A stretch of DNA of 64,000 nucleotides from Cloacibacillus porcorum (GCF_001701045.1 NZ_CP016757.1:62001-126000); one strand, 5' to 3'. Numbered from the stretch's first letter, positions 8,693-17,505 are shown. The notes: generated by a model from the letters alone, not told the origin. Made by a program: numbers and translations.

Positions 8693-9244
8693 ATGAGGCT
8701 TGGCGATACGATAAAATTTCATCGTAAGAAAAAAGGCTGGACTTTGACAGAGCTCTCCGCTCAGTGCCAGCTGTCTGTGGCACAGCTGTCGAAGCTGGAG
8801 AACGGCAAATCAAATCCAAGTATCGACAGTCTGAGAAAGTTGGCGGGGGCCTTTGAGATACCAGTCTCTACCCTGACGCTTACGGAGGAGATCCCCTCGA
8901 TAAGTCCGGTGCTTGACGGAGAGGGCTTCGTCGTAAGGTGGTGCGCAAGAGGGGATGATTACGTCACCGTGCGCTATTTGACCTTAAACAGACTGGCAAA
9001 GATGCAGCCGATAGTGCTGACCGTGCCGGCGGGCATGAGCACGGGAAATTCAAAATCCCATCCCGGTGATGAGTTTTTCTATGTCCTTGAGGGCTGCGTG
9101 CGTTTCTTCTACGGGGACGACGAGGTCTTCGACATGAGGGACGGGGACTTCTTATACTACGACGGGACGGTCGCCCACCACTGGGAGAATATGAGCGCGA
9201 AAGAGGCACGTCTTTTGACCTGCAATACTCCTCCGGTAATGTGA
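8693..9244 (+). CDS. XRE-family HTH regulator with C-terminal cupin sensor
   Basis: 183 residues from ATG 8693, chosen because GGGGGA lies 7 bases upstream; in-frame ATGs at 8671 and 8678 are possible but badly placed. Residues about 1-60 form an XRE helix-turn-helix (LTELSAQCQLSVAQLSKLE). The C-terminal half is a cupin_2 barrel with HPGDEFFYVLEG and a terminal VAHHWEN turn, which place the usual metal- or ligand-binding histidines and glutamate. Proteins of this build regulate amino acid, polyamine or stress genes, and here the permease upstream and the MATE exporter downstream are candidates. A terminator follows. Confidence 0.9.
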   Translation: MRLGDTIKFHRKKKGWTLTELSAQCQLSVAQLSKLENGKSNPSIDSLRKLAGAFEIPVSTLTLTEEIPSISPVLDGEGFVVRWCARGDDYVTVRYLTLNRLAKMQPIVLTVPAGMSTGNSKSHPGDEFFYVLEGCVRFFYGDDEVFDMRDGDFLYYDGTVAHHWENMSAKEARLLTCNTPPVM

Positions 9245-9300
9245 TCGGATTATTGAGAACGGCTCTTGAATCATCTGCTGAGCCGCGGAGCGGACAAGGA

Positions 9301-9330
9301 CCGGTCCCCGGAGAGGGAGCCGGCCTTTTT
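9301..9330 (+). terminator. Rho-independent terminator after the XRE-cupin gene
   Basis: CCGGTCCC (9301-9308) pairs with GGGAGCCGG (9315-9323) with one bulged base, and a run of five T ends at 9330. Confidence 0.6.
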
Positions 9331-9378
9331 CATCCGGTCGGCGTCCCTTACGCGGCTGTGATAAGATAAGATTTAGCC

Positions 9379-9478
9379 TTAACTAGTATAGTTTGGTGCG
9401 GATATATTATATAAACAGCCCTTTGGCGGAGGGAAATGTCCGCCGCCGCAGGGCGTTATGCGGAAGAGCTGGTAACGC
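9379..9478 (+). promoter_or_regulatory. Promoter and structured leader of the MATE gene
   Basis: A weak promoter (TTAACT 9379-9384, 18 bases, TATATT 9403-9408) is followed by two hairpins. The first is nested: GCCCT 9418-9422 with AGGGC 9450-9454, and inside it GGCGGA 9425-9430 with TCCGCC 9439-9444. The second, GCGTTA 9453-9458 with TAACGC 9473-9478, ends 3 bases before ATG 9482 and shares 2 bases with the first. It does not match the mini-ykkC (guanidine-II) pattern, because no ACGR loops are present. Confidence 0.4.
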
Positions 9479-9481
9479 AGA

Positions 9482-10840
9482 ATGGCAAAAAAAGAGATAA
9501 ATATGACCGAGGGGAATCCCCTTCGCCGGATGCTGGTCTTCGGCGCGCCGGTAATGGCGGGCGGCATCCTCCAGCAGATGTATAACATGGCCGACGCGGT
9601 GATCGCCGGACGTTTTATCGGCAGCGAGGCGCTTGCCTCGGTCTCGAACTGTTTTTATGTGGTTTTTCTTGTAACGATCATGTTTCTCGGTATCGGTCAG
9701 GGCGCTTCGATCGTCATATCCCAGCTCTATGGCTCCGGGGAGACGAAGCGGGTCAGGAGCGCCGTTGATACGGTCACCGTCCTCCTCGCGGGCGGCGGGC
9801 TGATATGCACGCTGCTCGGCGCCGCCTTTTCTGAGCCGATCCTCCGGCTGATGTCGACGCCGCCCGCGCTCATGGCGGACTCCGCCGCCTACCTGCGCAT
9901 AATATTTATGGGCTCCATACCGTCGCTCGGGTATACGATACTGGCCGCGCTGCTGAACGCCGTCGGCAACTCGCGGACGCCGCTCGTCCTGCTCGGCGTC
10001 TCCTCGCTCATCAACATCTTGCTCGACCTGCTCTTCGTTCCCCTCTTCGGCATGGGCATAGAGGGGCTGGCGCTGGCCACGGTGATCGCCCAGAGCGTCT
10101 CGCTGGCGGGCTGCGTCGTCTATCTGAGCCGCTGTGGCAGCCTGATATCGCTGCGGCTGCGCGGGCTTCGTTTCAGCGGAAAGATGTTTATGCTCATAAT
10201 CAAGCTCGGCGTACCCACGGGGCTTCAGAACTCGCTGATGATAATATCGATGATGGTGCTGCAGAGGCAGATCAATGAATTCGGCGTCGCGGTCATGGCC
10301 GGGCGCGGTATAGAATCTAAGATAGAGAGCTTCATGCTCATCCCGCTGAGCAGCATCGCCACCGCGGTCACGACCTTTGTCGGGCAGAATACGGGGGCCC
10401 GCAAAGATGAGCGCGTGCTGCAGGGACTTAAAAGCGGCCTCTTGATGGCCGCCGCCGTCTCTTTCATCTTCTGGTTCGTGCTCTTCTTTTTCTCCGGCCC
10501 CATTCTGGGCATCTTCTCCTCCAACGAGGAGGCTCTCTTTGAGGCGCGGCGGTGCATGGATATAATCGCCCCGACCTTTATCTTTTACAGCCTTGCCACC
10601 GCCTGGCAGAGCTTTTTCCGCGGCGTCGGCGATACGGTCTTTCCCCTTGTCGTCTCAATCTTCACGCAGTTCGCCTACCGCATAGCGGCGATCGGCCTAT
10701 TTCTCGATATCTGGCCAACGCCCTCCGGCATCTGGTATCTCTATGTCTCAAGCTGGATGCTGATGTTCCTGCTGAACTGTATCTATTACAAGACCGGTTA
10801 CTGGAAAAAATACGCCGCGGCAATCAGGGCGGCGGTATGA
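9482..10840 (+). CDS. MATE-family multidrug/metabolite exporter
   Basis: 452 residues, about 12 membrane segments in two similar halves. The N-terminal helix (MLVFGAPVMAGGILQQMYNM) and the following DAVIAGRFIG are typical of the DinF/NorM group, which exchanges cationic compounds for H+ or Na+. No strong ribosome site stands before ATG 9482; the region just upstream is instead occupied by the second leader hairpin, which could make translation conditional. It is transcribed towards the minus-strand csp gene and may share the hairpin at 10875-10900 as a terminator. Confidence 0.93.
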   Translation: MAKKEINMTEGNPLRRMLVFGAPVMAGGILQQMYNMADAVIAGRFIGSEALASVSNCFYVVFLVTIMFLGIGQGASIVISQLYGSGETKRVRSAVDTVTVLLAGGGLICTLLGAAFSEPILRLMSTPPALMADSAAYLRIIFMGSIPSLGYTILAALLNAVGNSRTPLVLLGVSSLINILLDLLFVPLFGMGIEGLALATVIAQSVSLAGCVVYLSRCGSLISLRLRGLRFSGKMFMLIIKLGVPTGLQNSLMIISMMVLQRQINEFGVAVMAGRGIESKIESFMLIPLSSIATAVTTFVGQNTGARKDERVLQGLKSGLLMAAAVSFIFWFVLFFFSGPILGIFSSNEEALFEARRCMDIIAPTFIFYSLATAWQSFFRGVGDTVFPLVVSIFTQFAYRIAAIGLFLDIWPTPSGIWYLYVSSWMLMFLLNCIYYKTGYWKKYAAAIRAAV

Positions 10841-10869
10841 GCCGGAGGCTCCGCAATAGACGGCGGAAC

Positions 10870-10900
10870 AAAAAACGCCCTCCCTGTGCAGGGAGGGCGT
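10870..10900 (-). terminator. Rho-independent terminator of the cold-shock gene
   Basis: A perfect 10-bp stem, ACGCCCTCCC (10875-10884) with GGGAGGGCGT (10891-10900), has six A on its left, which read as a T-run on the minus strand. The plus side is only weakly T-rich, so it may also slow transcription from the MATE gene. Confidence 0.85.
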
Positions 10901-10920
10901 AAAGTTTTAACTTTTATTCT

Positions 10921-11133
10921 TTATGCAACGCAGACGTTGACGGCGCGCATTCTCTTGCTGTTTTTGGGGTCGGCCTCCACCTCGAAGGTGACCTTCTGTC
11001 CCTCGTTAAGGGACTTGAAGCCCTCAGCCGTGATGGCTGAGAAGTGCACAAAAACGTCCTCGCCGCCGTTGTCGTTCGAGATAAATCCAAAGCCTTTTTC
11101 CGGGTTAAACCATTTCACAGTACCGCTATTCAT
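10921..11133 (-). CDS. Cold-shock protein (CspA family)
   Basis: 70 residues: one complete cold-shock domain with RNP1 (KGFGFI) and RNP2 (VFVHF) and the usual start [10 protein letters not shown]. These small OB-fold proteins bind single-stranded RNA and DNA and melt RNA hairpins. ATG 11133 is chosen over upstream in-frame starts because GGAGGT (11141-11146) sits 7 bases before it. The gene is monocistronic, with its own promoter (11260-11288), a leader of about 120 nt containing a long terminator-like hairpin, and its own terminator. Confidence 0.95.
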   Translation of the reverse strand: MNSGTVKWFNPEKGFGFISNDNGGEDVFVHFSAITAEGFKSLNEGQKVTFEVEADPKNSKRMRAVNVCVA

Positions 11134-11168
11134 AATCAGTACCTCCATCAAATATATTGTTCGGGATA

Positions 11169-11234
11169 AAAAAATTTCACATGCTTTTTGTAACTCATTT
11201 AGCGGGCAAATGACTTACAAAAAACATGTGAAAT
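11169..11234 (-). promoter_or_regulatory. Long hairpin with T-run in the csp leader (candidate attenuator or thermosensor)
   Basis: Between the csp promoter and its ribosome site, 11175-11201 pairs with 11209-11234 almost completely: about 25 base pairs with one bulged C and one mismatch, and a 7-base loop (AGCGGGC on the plus strand). On the minus strand the hairpin ends in a run of seven T, so it has the shape of an intrinsic terminator placed upstream of the gene. It could be an attenuator, a thermosensitive leader, or the terminator of a short leader RNA. Confidence 0.6.
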
Positions 11235-11259
11235 CAAATGTTCATCCTGACTGAAGCAT

Positions 11260-11288
11260 ACTATATGCGAAAAGAGAGTGTTTGTCAA
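11260..11288 (-). promoter_or_regulatory. Strong sigma70-type promoter of the cold-shock gene
   Basis: On the minus strand a consensus TTGACA (11288-11283), a 17-base spacer and TATAGT (11265-11260). Transcription should start near 11253, about 20 bases before the leader hairpin. Confidence 0.85.
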
Positions 11289-11305
11289 GTACTTTGGCAG
11301 ATACG

Positions 11306-11334
11306 AAAGGGGAAGTTGTTTGACCTCCCCCTTT
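11306..11334 (-). terminator. Probable terminator after the PFOR gene
   Basis: AAAGGGGAAG (11306-11315) pairs with CCTCCCCCTTT (11324-11334). The T-run on the minus side is short, so termination is plausible but not certain. It lies between the PFOR stop and the csp promoter. Confidence 0.45.
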
Positions 11335-11349
11335 TCGCCGTATTTTTGT

Positions 11350-14300
11350 TTACCCTTCCATCTTCATATCAGCCATATGCCTGTAGAAGCGCCACCTGTC
11401 TTTAATGGACTTTTCCTCTTCTTTGAGGAGTATGGCGGCCTCTTCCGGATTGGCTGCTTTGAGGCTCTTGTATCTCACTTCGTTGTAGATGTAGTCTTCA
11501 AGCGGCAGCGTCGGGTCTTTGCTGTCTATTATGAGCGGGTTTTTGCCCTCTTTCGCAAGGTCGGGGTTGTAGCGCATTAGCATCCAGTGGCCCGACTCAA
11601 CGGCCTTTTTCTGCTGGTCCAGTCCCTTGACCATGTCTATGCCGTGCGCTATGCAGTGGCAGTAGGCGATGATTATGGACGGACCTTCGTAGGCCTCAGC
11701 CTCTTCAAATACTTTGACGGTGTGCGCGTCGTTGGCTCCCAGCGCCACTTTGCCGACGTAGACGTTGCCGTAGCTCATGGCCATCATGGCAAGGTCTTTT
11801 TTGCCCATGCGTTTGCCGGCCGCCGCGAATTTGGCCACCGCACCGCGAGGCGTGGATTTGGAGGCCTGTCCTCCGGTGTTGGAGTAGACTTCGGTGTCAA
11901 GCACAAGGATGTTGACGTTTTTGCCGGAGGCGATGACGTGGTCGAGTCCGCCGTAGCCGATGTCGTAGGCCCAGCCGTCTCCTCCCACGCACCAGACTGA
12001 TTTTTTGGCCAGGTTGTCTATTACGGACTCTAGTTCTTCTGCCTCTTCGGTCCCCATGTAGTGGAGCTGTTCTTTGAGGGTCTCTATTTTGTCCATGACG
12101 GCTTTGATTTCTGTGCCGTTGGTCTGGGGCGCCTCAAGTATTTGTTTGACTGTCTCTTCTCCGATGACGGGGGTCATTTTCCGGAGGAGTTCTTCGGCGT
12201 ATTGTTTGTGTTTGTCTATGGTGAGGCGGAAGCCGAGGCCGAATTCTGCCGCGTCTTCAAAGAGGGAGTTGCTCCACGCAGGGCCTCTGCCGTCGTCGTT
12301 GACGCACCACGGGGTGGTGGGCAGGTTGCCTCCGTAGATGGAGGAGCAGCCGGTGGCGTTGGCTATCAGAGCGCGGTCTCCGAAGAGCTGGGAGAGGAGT
12401 TTGAGGTAGGGGGTTTCTCCGCAGCCCGCGCAGGCTCCCGAGAATTCAAAGAGCGGACGCAGGAGCTGGACGTCTTTGACTGTCGCGGTGTTGAGTTTGG
12501 TTTTGTCCGCCTCGGGCAGTTCGAGGAAGTAGTTCCAGTTTTTGCGCTCTTGTTCGCGCAGGGGCATCTGGGGCTGCATGATGAGCGGACGGTGCGGATC
12601 TTCTGGCTTGGTTTTGTTTATGGGGCAGTTGTGCGCGCAGAGCCCGCAGCCGGTGCAGTCTTCGGGGGCTATCTGGACGGTGAAGTCACAGCCTTTGAAG
12701 TTGGGGAATTTGGCTTCCGCGTGTTTGAATGCCGCGGGGGCCTCTTTGAGGCATTCTTTGTCGTAGACTTTGGAGCGTATGGCCGCATGGGGGCAGACGA
12801 GGACGCATTTGCCGCACTGGATGCAGAGTGAGGGGTCCCATACGGGGATGTCTATGGCGATGTTTCTTTTTTCGTATTGTGTGGTGGCGCTGGGGAAGGT
12901 GCCGTCTTCGGGCAGGGCGGAGACGGGAAGGCTGTCTCCCTCCATGACCATCATGGGGCCGAGGACCTGTTTGACGAATTCGGGGGCGTCGTCGGCGACG
13001 GGCGGCAGGATGTCGAAGGCCGCGGTGGCTTTTTCGGGCACTTTGACTTCGTAGAGGTTGGCGAGGGTCTCGTCGACGGCTTTGATGTTTTTGTCTACTA
13101 TGGCCTGTCCTTTTTTGGTGTAGCTTTTGACGATGGAGTTTTTGATGGCCTCTATCGCTTTGTCCTGGGGCAGGATGCCGCTGATGGCGAAGAAGCAGGT
13201 CTGCATGATGGTGTTGGTGCGCGAGCCCATGCCGGTCTGTTTCGCTATTTTTACGGCGTCTATGACGTAGAATTTGAGTTTTTTGTCGATTATCTGACGC
13301 TGGTAGGTGTAGGGCAGCTTGTCCCAGATCTCTTCGGGGCCGAAGGGGCTGTTGAGGAGGAAGGTGCCGCCGTCTGCCGCGTTTTTGAGGATGTCGAGTT
13401 TTTCGAGGAAGCTGTATACGTGGCAGGCGAGGAAGTTGGCTTTGTTTATGAGGTAGCTCGCGTATATGGGGTCGGGACCGAAGCGCAGGTGGCTTACGGT
13501 TATGCCGCCGGATTTTTTGGAGTCGTAGCTGTAGTAGCCCTGGGCGTAGAGGTCGGTCTCCTGGCCGATGATTTTGATGGAGTTTTTGTTGGCGCCCACG
13601 GTGCCGTCGGAGCCGAGGCCGTAGAAGAGGCAGCGGACTGTTTTGGGGTTTTCGGTGTCGAAGGCGGGGTCGTAGGCGAGGCTGGTGAAGGTGACGTCGT
13701 CTTCTATGCCGATGGTGAAGCTGTCTTTGGGGGCGAGTTTTTTGAGTTCGTCGTAGACTCCTTTGACCATGGCCGGGGTGAAGTCTTTGGAGGAGAGTCC
13801 GTAGCGGCCTCCGACGACGGTGATGTCTCTGCCTTTTAGGGCCTCTCTTACGTCGGCGCAGAGCGGCTCGCAGATGGCCGCCGGGTCTTTGCAGCGGTCA
13901 AGGACGGCTATTCTCTTCACGGTGCCGGGAAGCGCTCCCAGGAAGCGTTTGACGTCGAAGGGACGGAAGAGGCGCACGATGAGCAGGCCGACTTTTTCTC
14001 CCTGTTTGACGAGGTGTTCGACGGTCTCACGCGCCACGGCGGCGCCGGAGCCCATGATGACGATGACGCGCTCGGCCTCTTCGGCTCCGTAGTAGTCGAA
14101 GAGGTGGTACTGGCGGCCCGTCTCTCTGGCGAATTTGTCCATCGCGCTCTGGAAGATGTCGGGCATGTCGGCGTAGTAGCGGTTGGCTCCCTCTCTGGAC
14201 TGGAAGAAGACGTCGGGGTTCTGCGCCGTGCCGCGCACGAATGGCGCGTCGGGCGAGAGGCGGCTGTATCTGTGCTCGCGCACAAGCTCGTCGTCTATGC

Positions 14301-14883
14301 AGGCGCGCATGGTGTCGTAGGAGACCTCTTCTATCTTCATCTCCTCATGGCTGGTGCGGAAGCCGTCGAAGAAGTGAAGTACGGGGACTTTGCCCTCGAG
14401 GGTCGCCATCTGCGCGATGAGGGCGTTGTCCATAGACTCCTGGACGGTCGCCGAGCAGAGCATCGCCCAGCCGGTGTTGCGCACCGCCATAACGTCGGAG
14501 TGGTCTCCGAAGATGGAGAGCGCGTGGGTCGCCACGCTTCTGGCCGTCACGTGCATTACCGTGCTCGTCAGTTCGCCCGCGATCTTGTACATGTTGGGGA
14601 TCATGAGAAGCAGCCCCTGCGAGGCGGTGAAGGTGGTGCCAAGGGCTCCCGCCTGCAGCGCTCCGTGGTAGGCTCCCGAGGCTCCCGCCTCGCTCTGCAT
14701 CTCCTCCACCAGCGGCACCGTGCCCCAGATGTTCGGACGCTCCTCCGCGGACCACTGATCCGACCATTCGCCCATAGGCGACGACGGCGTGATTGGATAG
14801 ATGGAGATTACTTCGTTAAGGGCGTGCGCGCAGTGTGCCGCTCCCTCGTTACCATCCAGCGTTACCATCTTTTTCTCTGACAT
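11350..14883 (-). CDS. nifJ: Pyruvate:ferredoxin (flavodoxin) oxidoreductase
   Basis: 1177 residues, the normal length of a single-chain PFOR. It oxidises pyruvate and CoA to acetyl-CoA, CO2 and reduced ferredoxin. Visible in order: the pyrimidine-binding N-terminus with YPITPSSPMGEWSD; the gamma domain; a 2x[4Fe-4S] ferredoxin insert (CIQCGKCVLVCPHA and CTGCGLCAHNCPIN); a cysteine pair in GACAGCGETP; and the TPP-pyrophosphate domain with GDGWAYDIGYGG and YSNTGGQASKST. ATG 14883 follows GGGAGGAAAG and fits better than an earlier in-frame ATG. Reduced ferredoxin from this enzyme is the expected partner of the Hyd complex at 1010-5475. AT-rich TATAAT-like boxes lie about 60-75 bases upstream. 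Confidence 0.97.
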   Translation of the reverse strand: MSEKKMVTLDGNEGAAHCAHALNEVISIYPITPSSPMGEWSDQWSAEERPNIWGTVPLVEEMQSEAGASGAYHGALQAGALGTTFTASQGLLLMIPNMYKIAGELTSTVMHVTARSVATHALSIFGDHSDVMAVRNTGWAMLCSATVQESMDNALIAQMATLEGKVPVLHFFDGFRTSHEEMKIEEVSYDTMRACIDDELVREHRYSRLSPDAPFVRGTAQNPDVFFQSREGANRYYADMPDIFQSAMDKFARETGRQYHLFDYYGAEEAERVIVIMGSGAAVARETVEHLVKQGEKVGLLIVRLFRPFDVKRFLGALPGTVKRIAVLDRCKDPAAICEPLCADVREALKGRDITVVGGRYGLSSKDFTPAMVKGVYDELKKLAPKDSFTIGIEDDVTFTSLAYDPAFDTENPKTVRCLFYGLGSDGTVGANKNSIKIIGQETDLYAQGYYSYDSKKSGGITVSHLRFGPDPIYASYLINKANFLACHVYSFLEKLDILKNAADGGTFLLNSPFGPEEIWDKLPYTYQRQIIDKKLKFYVIDAVKIAKQTGMGSRTNTIMQTCFFAISGILPQDKAIEAIKNSIVKSYTKKGQAIVDKNIKAVDETLANLYEVKVPEKATAAFDILPPVADDAPEFVKQVLGPMMVMEGDSLPVSALPEDGTFPSATTQYEKRNIAIDIPVWDPSLCIQCGKCVLVCPHAAIRSKVYDKECLKEAPAAFKHAEAKFPNFKGCDFTVQIAPEDCTGCGLCAHNCPINKTKPEDPHRPLIMQPQMPLREQERKNWNYFLELPEADKTKLNTATVKDVQLLRPLFEFSGACAGCGETPYLKLLSQLFGDRALIANATGCSSIYGGNLPTTPWCVNDDGRGPAWSNSLFEDAAEFGLGFRLTIDKHKQYAEELLRKMTPVIGEETVKQILEAPQTNGTEIKAVMDKIETLKEQLHYMGTEEAEELESVIDNLAKKSVWCVGGDGWAYDIGYGGLDHVIASGKNVNILVLDTEVYSNTGGQASKSTPRGAVAKFAAAGKRMGKKDLAMMAMSYGNVYVGKVALGANDAHTVKVFEEAEAYEGPSIIIAYCHCIAHGIDMVKGLDQQKKAVESGHWMLMRYNPDLAKEGKNPLIIDSKDPTLPLEDYIYNEVRYKSLKAANPEEAAILLKEEEKSIKDRWRFYRHMADMKMEG

Positions 14884-14992
14884 GATCTCTTTCCTCCCAT
14901 ATTTTACAAACATTCAGACGATTCGTGTTGAGGCTATTATACAGCTATTATAAAAATTTTACATGTCGCCTTAATTTTTTTTAGATATAAAG

Positions 14993-15029
14993 ATCCGGCG
15001 GCCGCAGTGATACTGATGGGCCGCCGGAT
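14993..15029 (-). terminator. Terminator after the DapA-family gene
   Basis: A perfect 11-bp stem, ATCCGGCGGCC (14993-15003) with GGCCGCCGGAT (15019-15029). On the minus strand it is followed by CTTTATAT, a weak T-rich tail. Confidence 0.6.
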
Positions 15030-15073
15030 TTTAGTGATGCTCTATCTCCTGTGTGGGTAGGAGGCGGTAAGCC

Positions 15074-15967
15074 TTATTTGTACCAGTCCAGAAGTTTTTT
15101 AAGCTCGACTTTGAGCGAATCGACGATCTGCGGCTGTGGCTTTACGAGCGGCAGGAGGGGGTCTCCGCAGTCGATGCCGATCATCTTCATCGCCTCTTTG
15201 AGGGGGCCTGGGTTCGACTCGGCGAAGATAAGGCGCAGCACCGGCGTCGCTTTGATGACGATCTCGGAGGCCTTTTTGAGCTCTCCCGCCTCAATGAGGT
15301 CGAAGAGGTCGGCCCAGAGCTTCGGCAGCAGGTTTGAGGTGGCGAGGATGCCGCCCTGTGCGCCGCAGGATATTTCCTGATAGAAGAGGAACTCTTCGCC
15401 GGTGAGGACGGAGGTGCGCTCGCGGACCTTGGAGAGCAGTTCAAGGACCTGTCCCATGTTCGGGCAGCATTCTTTCATGGCGACGATCTGATGTCTCTCG
15501 TCGCTGTCAAGCAGACGCTCCACCGTTTCGGGGAGCATGTTCACGCCCGTGCGGTAGGGGATGTTGTAGAGCACGAGGGGCAGGTCGACGTTTTTCATCA
15601 CCTGGCGGTAGTAGTCGTAGATTCCCTGCTGGTTGGCGACGACATAGTAGGGGGTGACGACCATGATCGCGTCGGCGCCGAGCTCCTTGCATTTGTTGCC
15701 CATTTCGATCGCTTCGGGAAGGCCGGGGCCGATGATGCCGGCGACGACGGGTACACGTCCTTTGTTGGCCGCGATCGTCATTTTGACGGCGTCGATACGC
15801 TGTTCGTTGGTGAGGGCGCAGTATTCGCCGGTACCGCCGAGGGCGACGAGTCCCGCGGTCCTGTTTTCGATGACGAAGTTTACAAGTTTGTCCATCGCCG
15901 CCTCATTGACCTTGCCGTCCATGACGGGGGTGCAGAGCGCTGTGTAGATACCTCTTACCTTTTCCAT
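15074..15967 (-). CDS. DapA/N-acetylneuraminate-lyase family aldolase
   Basis: 297 residues, the standard (beta/alpha)8 Schiff-base lyase. Conserved positions are GTGEYCALT in place of the usual GTTGE/GS turn, the tyrosine in YNIPYRTG, and the Schiff-base lysine in IVAMKECCP. The family includes dihydrodipicolinate synthase, KDG and 4-hydroxy-2-oxoglutarate aldolases and sialate lyase. Placement just downstream of a TRAP/dehydrogenase operon on the same strand favours a catabolic aldolase splitting a 2-keto acid rather than lysine synthesis; substrate not assigned. ATG 15967 has AAGGAG 11 bases upstream; the GTG at 15979 is too close to it. Confidence 0.88.
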   Translation of the reverse strand: MEKVRGIYTALCTPVMDGKVNEAAMDKLVNFVIENRTAGLVALGGTGEYCALTNEQRIDAVKMTIAANKGRVPVVAGIIGPGLPEAIEMGNKCKELGADAIMVVTPYYVVANQQGIYDYYRQVMKNVDLPLVLYNIPYRTGVNMLPETVERLLDSDERHQIVAMKECCPNMGQVLELLSKVRERTSVLTGEEFLFYQEISCGAQGGILATSNLLPKLWADLFDLIEAGELKKASEIVIKATPVLRLIFAESNPGPLKEAMKMIGIDCGDPLLPLVKPQPQIVDSLKVELKKLLDWYK

Positions 15968-16078
15968 TTCAAGACACACTCCTTATGTGTAAGATTTGAT
16001 TTTTCCCGACTTTCTGTCCGTTACAGCCGGTTCGGGGCCGGTGGTTTCTGCTTTGTGTACGGGCAAAGTGCCAACAGT

Positions 16079-16126
16079 AATCCTTCCGGAGAACGGAGAC
16101 TTTTGCGCCGTCTCCGAAAGGATTTT
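16079..16126 (-). other. Two-part hairpin between the TRAP operon and the DapA-family gene
   Basis: AATCCTT at 16079-16085 pairs with AAGGATT near 16118-16124, and inside it CGGAGAC pairs with GTCTCCG. It lacks a T-run on the minus strand, so it may be a processing or partial termination point separating dctM from the lyase. The rest of the 260-base gap shows no gene. Confidence 0.4.
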
Positions 16127-16228
16127 GTTTCGTTATTTTTTAAGTTTTTGCCGCGCGCCGCTCCCTCTGTCTCAGCGGAGGTTAAATATTTTTACAGGGG
16201 GCGGCTGCTGCAGATATGTCTGCCCTCC

Positions 16229-17503
16229 CTATCTGCCGAGCAGGGCGAGGGAGAACCAGGGGATATAGGTGAACAGCTGGAGGCAGACGATCATCGCGAG
16301 GATGAAGGGTACCAGTCTCTTGGCGATCGCCCCGACGCTCTGTTTGGATATGGTCGCCGAAATGAAGAGGTTGCAGCCGTATGGCGGCGTCGAGAAACCG
16401 ATCGCGAGCGCGATGGAGATCATCATGCCGAACTGGATCGGGTCCATGCCAAGCTGTTTCACGATCGGCAGGAAGATCGGCGTGAGGATGATCGTCGAAG
16501 AGATGTTGTCGACGAAGCAGCCGATGATGAGGAAGATGATGTTCATGAAGAGCAGCACGAGGAATTTACTGTGCGCGTATCCTAAGATGAATCCGCCGAT
16601 TCTGATCGGTATCCTCTCCATCGCCAGATAGGAGGCGAAAGAGGTTGCGAGGCCGACCATGAAGAGCGTTGCGCCAATGACGAGGACGGCGTCTTTAAAG
16701 GCGGTCATCGTCACCTCGTAGTTGAGCTCTTTATAGATAAACTTGCCGACGAAGAGCGCGTAGACCGTCGCGACGACGGCCGATTCCGTCGGTGTGAAGA
16801 TGCCGCCGTAGATGCCGCCGAGGATTATTATCGGGACAAAGAGCGCCCAGATGGAGCCGGCGAAGGTTTTTACGACATGCTTGAATGTCGGCAGGCCGGA
16901 CATGCGCGGGTAGCCCTCTTTTTTGCTGATGACATATGCGACGGCCATCAGCGCGAGCCCGATCGTCACGCCGGGGATGACGCCGGCGATAAAGAGGTCG
17001 CTGACGGAGGTGCCGGTGAGGACGCCGTAGACGACGAAGGGGATGCTCGGCGGGATGATGCAGCCGATCGTGCCGGAGGAGGAGATGACCGCCGCCGCGA
17101 AGTCAGGCTTGTATTTTTTTTCGACCATCATTGGCACCATGAAGGAGCCGATGGCCGAGACGGTCGCCGCCGCGGAGCCCGATATCGCGCCGAAGAACAT
17201 ACAGGCGACGATCGTGACCATCGCGAGGCCGCCCGTGATGAAGCCGACGAAGCACTCCGCCATGTCGACGATGCGGCGCGAGATGCCGCCGTAGGTCATC
17301 AGCGAGCCCGCAAGCATGAAGAAGGGTATCGCGAGCATCGGGAAGGAGTCCATGCCGGTAAAGGCGTTCTGCGCGATCAATACAAGCGGCAGGTGGCTGC
17401 AGGTTAGAATGGTCACGGCGGTCGCTATTCCCAGAGATATCCCGATGGGGACGGAGAGCGCCAGCAGGACGAACAGCAGTCCGAAAAGAATCGCTATATC
17501 CAT
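16229..17503 (-). CDS. TRAP transporter large membrane subunit (DctM family)
   Basis: 424 residues, 12 or so hydrophobic segments. Typical DctM stretches are visible: FTGMDSFPMLAIPFFMLAG near the N-terminus, GAISGSAAATVSAIGS, IPPSIPFVVYGVLTG and GGIYGGIFTPTESA. Together with the small subunit it forms the Na+-driven membrane part of a TRAP carrier for an organic acid. Its ATG follows the stop of the small-subunit gene by only 2 bases, so the two are translationally coupled. Last gene of the FAD/Ldh2/TRAP operon, apart from the possible DapA-family gene. Confidence 0.95.
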   Translation of the reverse strand: MDIAILFGLLFVLLALSVPIGISLGIATAVTILTCSHLPLVLIAQNAFTGMDSFPMLAIPFFMLAGSLMTYGGISRRIVDMAECFVGFITGGLAMVTIVACMFFGAISGSAAATVSAIGSFMVPMMVEKKYKPDFAAAVISSSGTIGCIIPPSIPFVVYGVLTGTSVSDLFIAGVIPGVTIGLALMAVAYVISKKEGYPRMSGLPTFKHVVKTFAGSIWALFVPIIILGGIYGGIFTPTESAVVATVYALFVGKFIYKELNYEVTMTAFKDAVLVIGATLFMVGLATSFASYLAMERIPIRIGGFILGYAHSKFLVLLFMNIIFLIIGCFVDNISSTIILTPIFLPIVKQLGMDPIQFGMMISIALAIGFSTPPYGCNLFISATISKQSVGAIAKRLVPFILAMIVCLQLFTYIPWFSLALLGR

Positions 17504-17505
17504 GG

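Noticed and set aside
9418-9478. Mini-ykkC (guanidine-II) riboswitch before the MATE gene
   Set aside because: The hairpin loops lack the ACGR sequences required by that class.
12061-14880. Long plus-strand open frames opposite the PFOR gene
   Set aside because: Gly/Val/Phe-rich shadows of the PFOR codon pattern without ribosome sites or known motifs.
15074-15967. Assigning the DapA-family gene as lysine-pathway dapA
   Set aside because: No lysine genes are nearby and it follows a catabolic TRAP operon, so only the family is stated.
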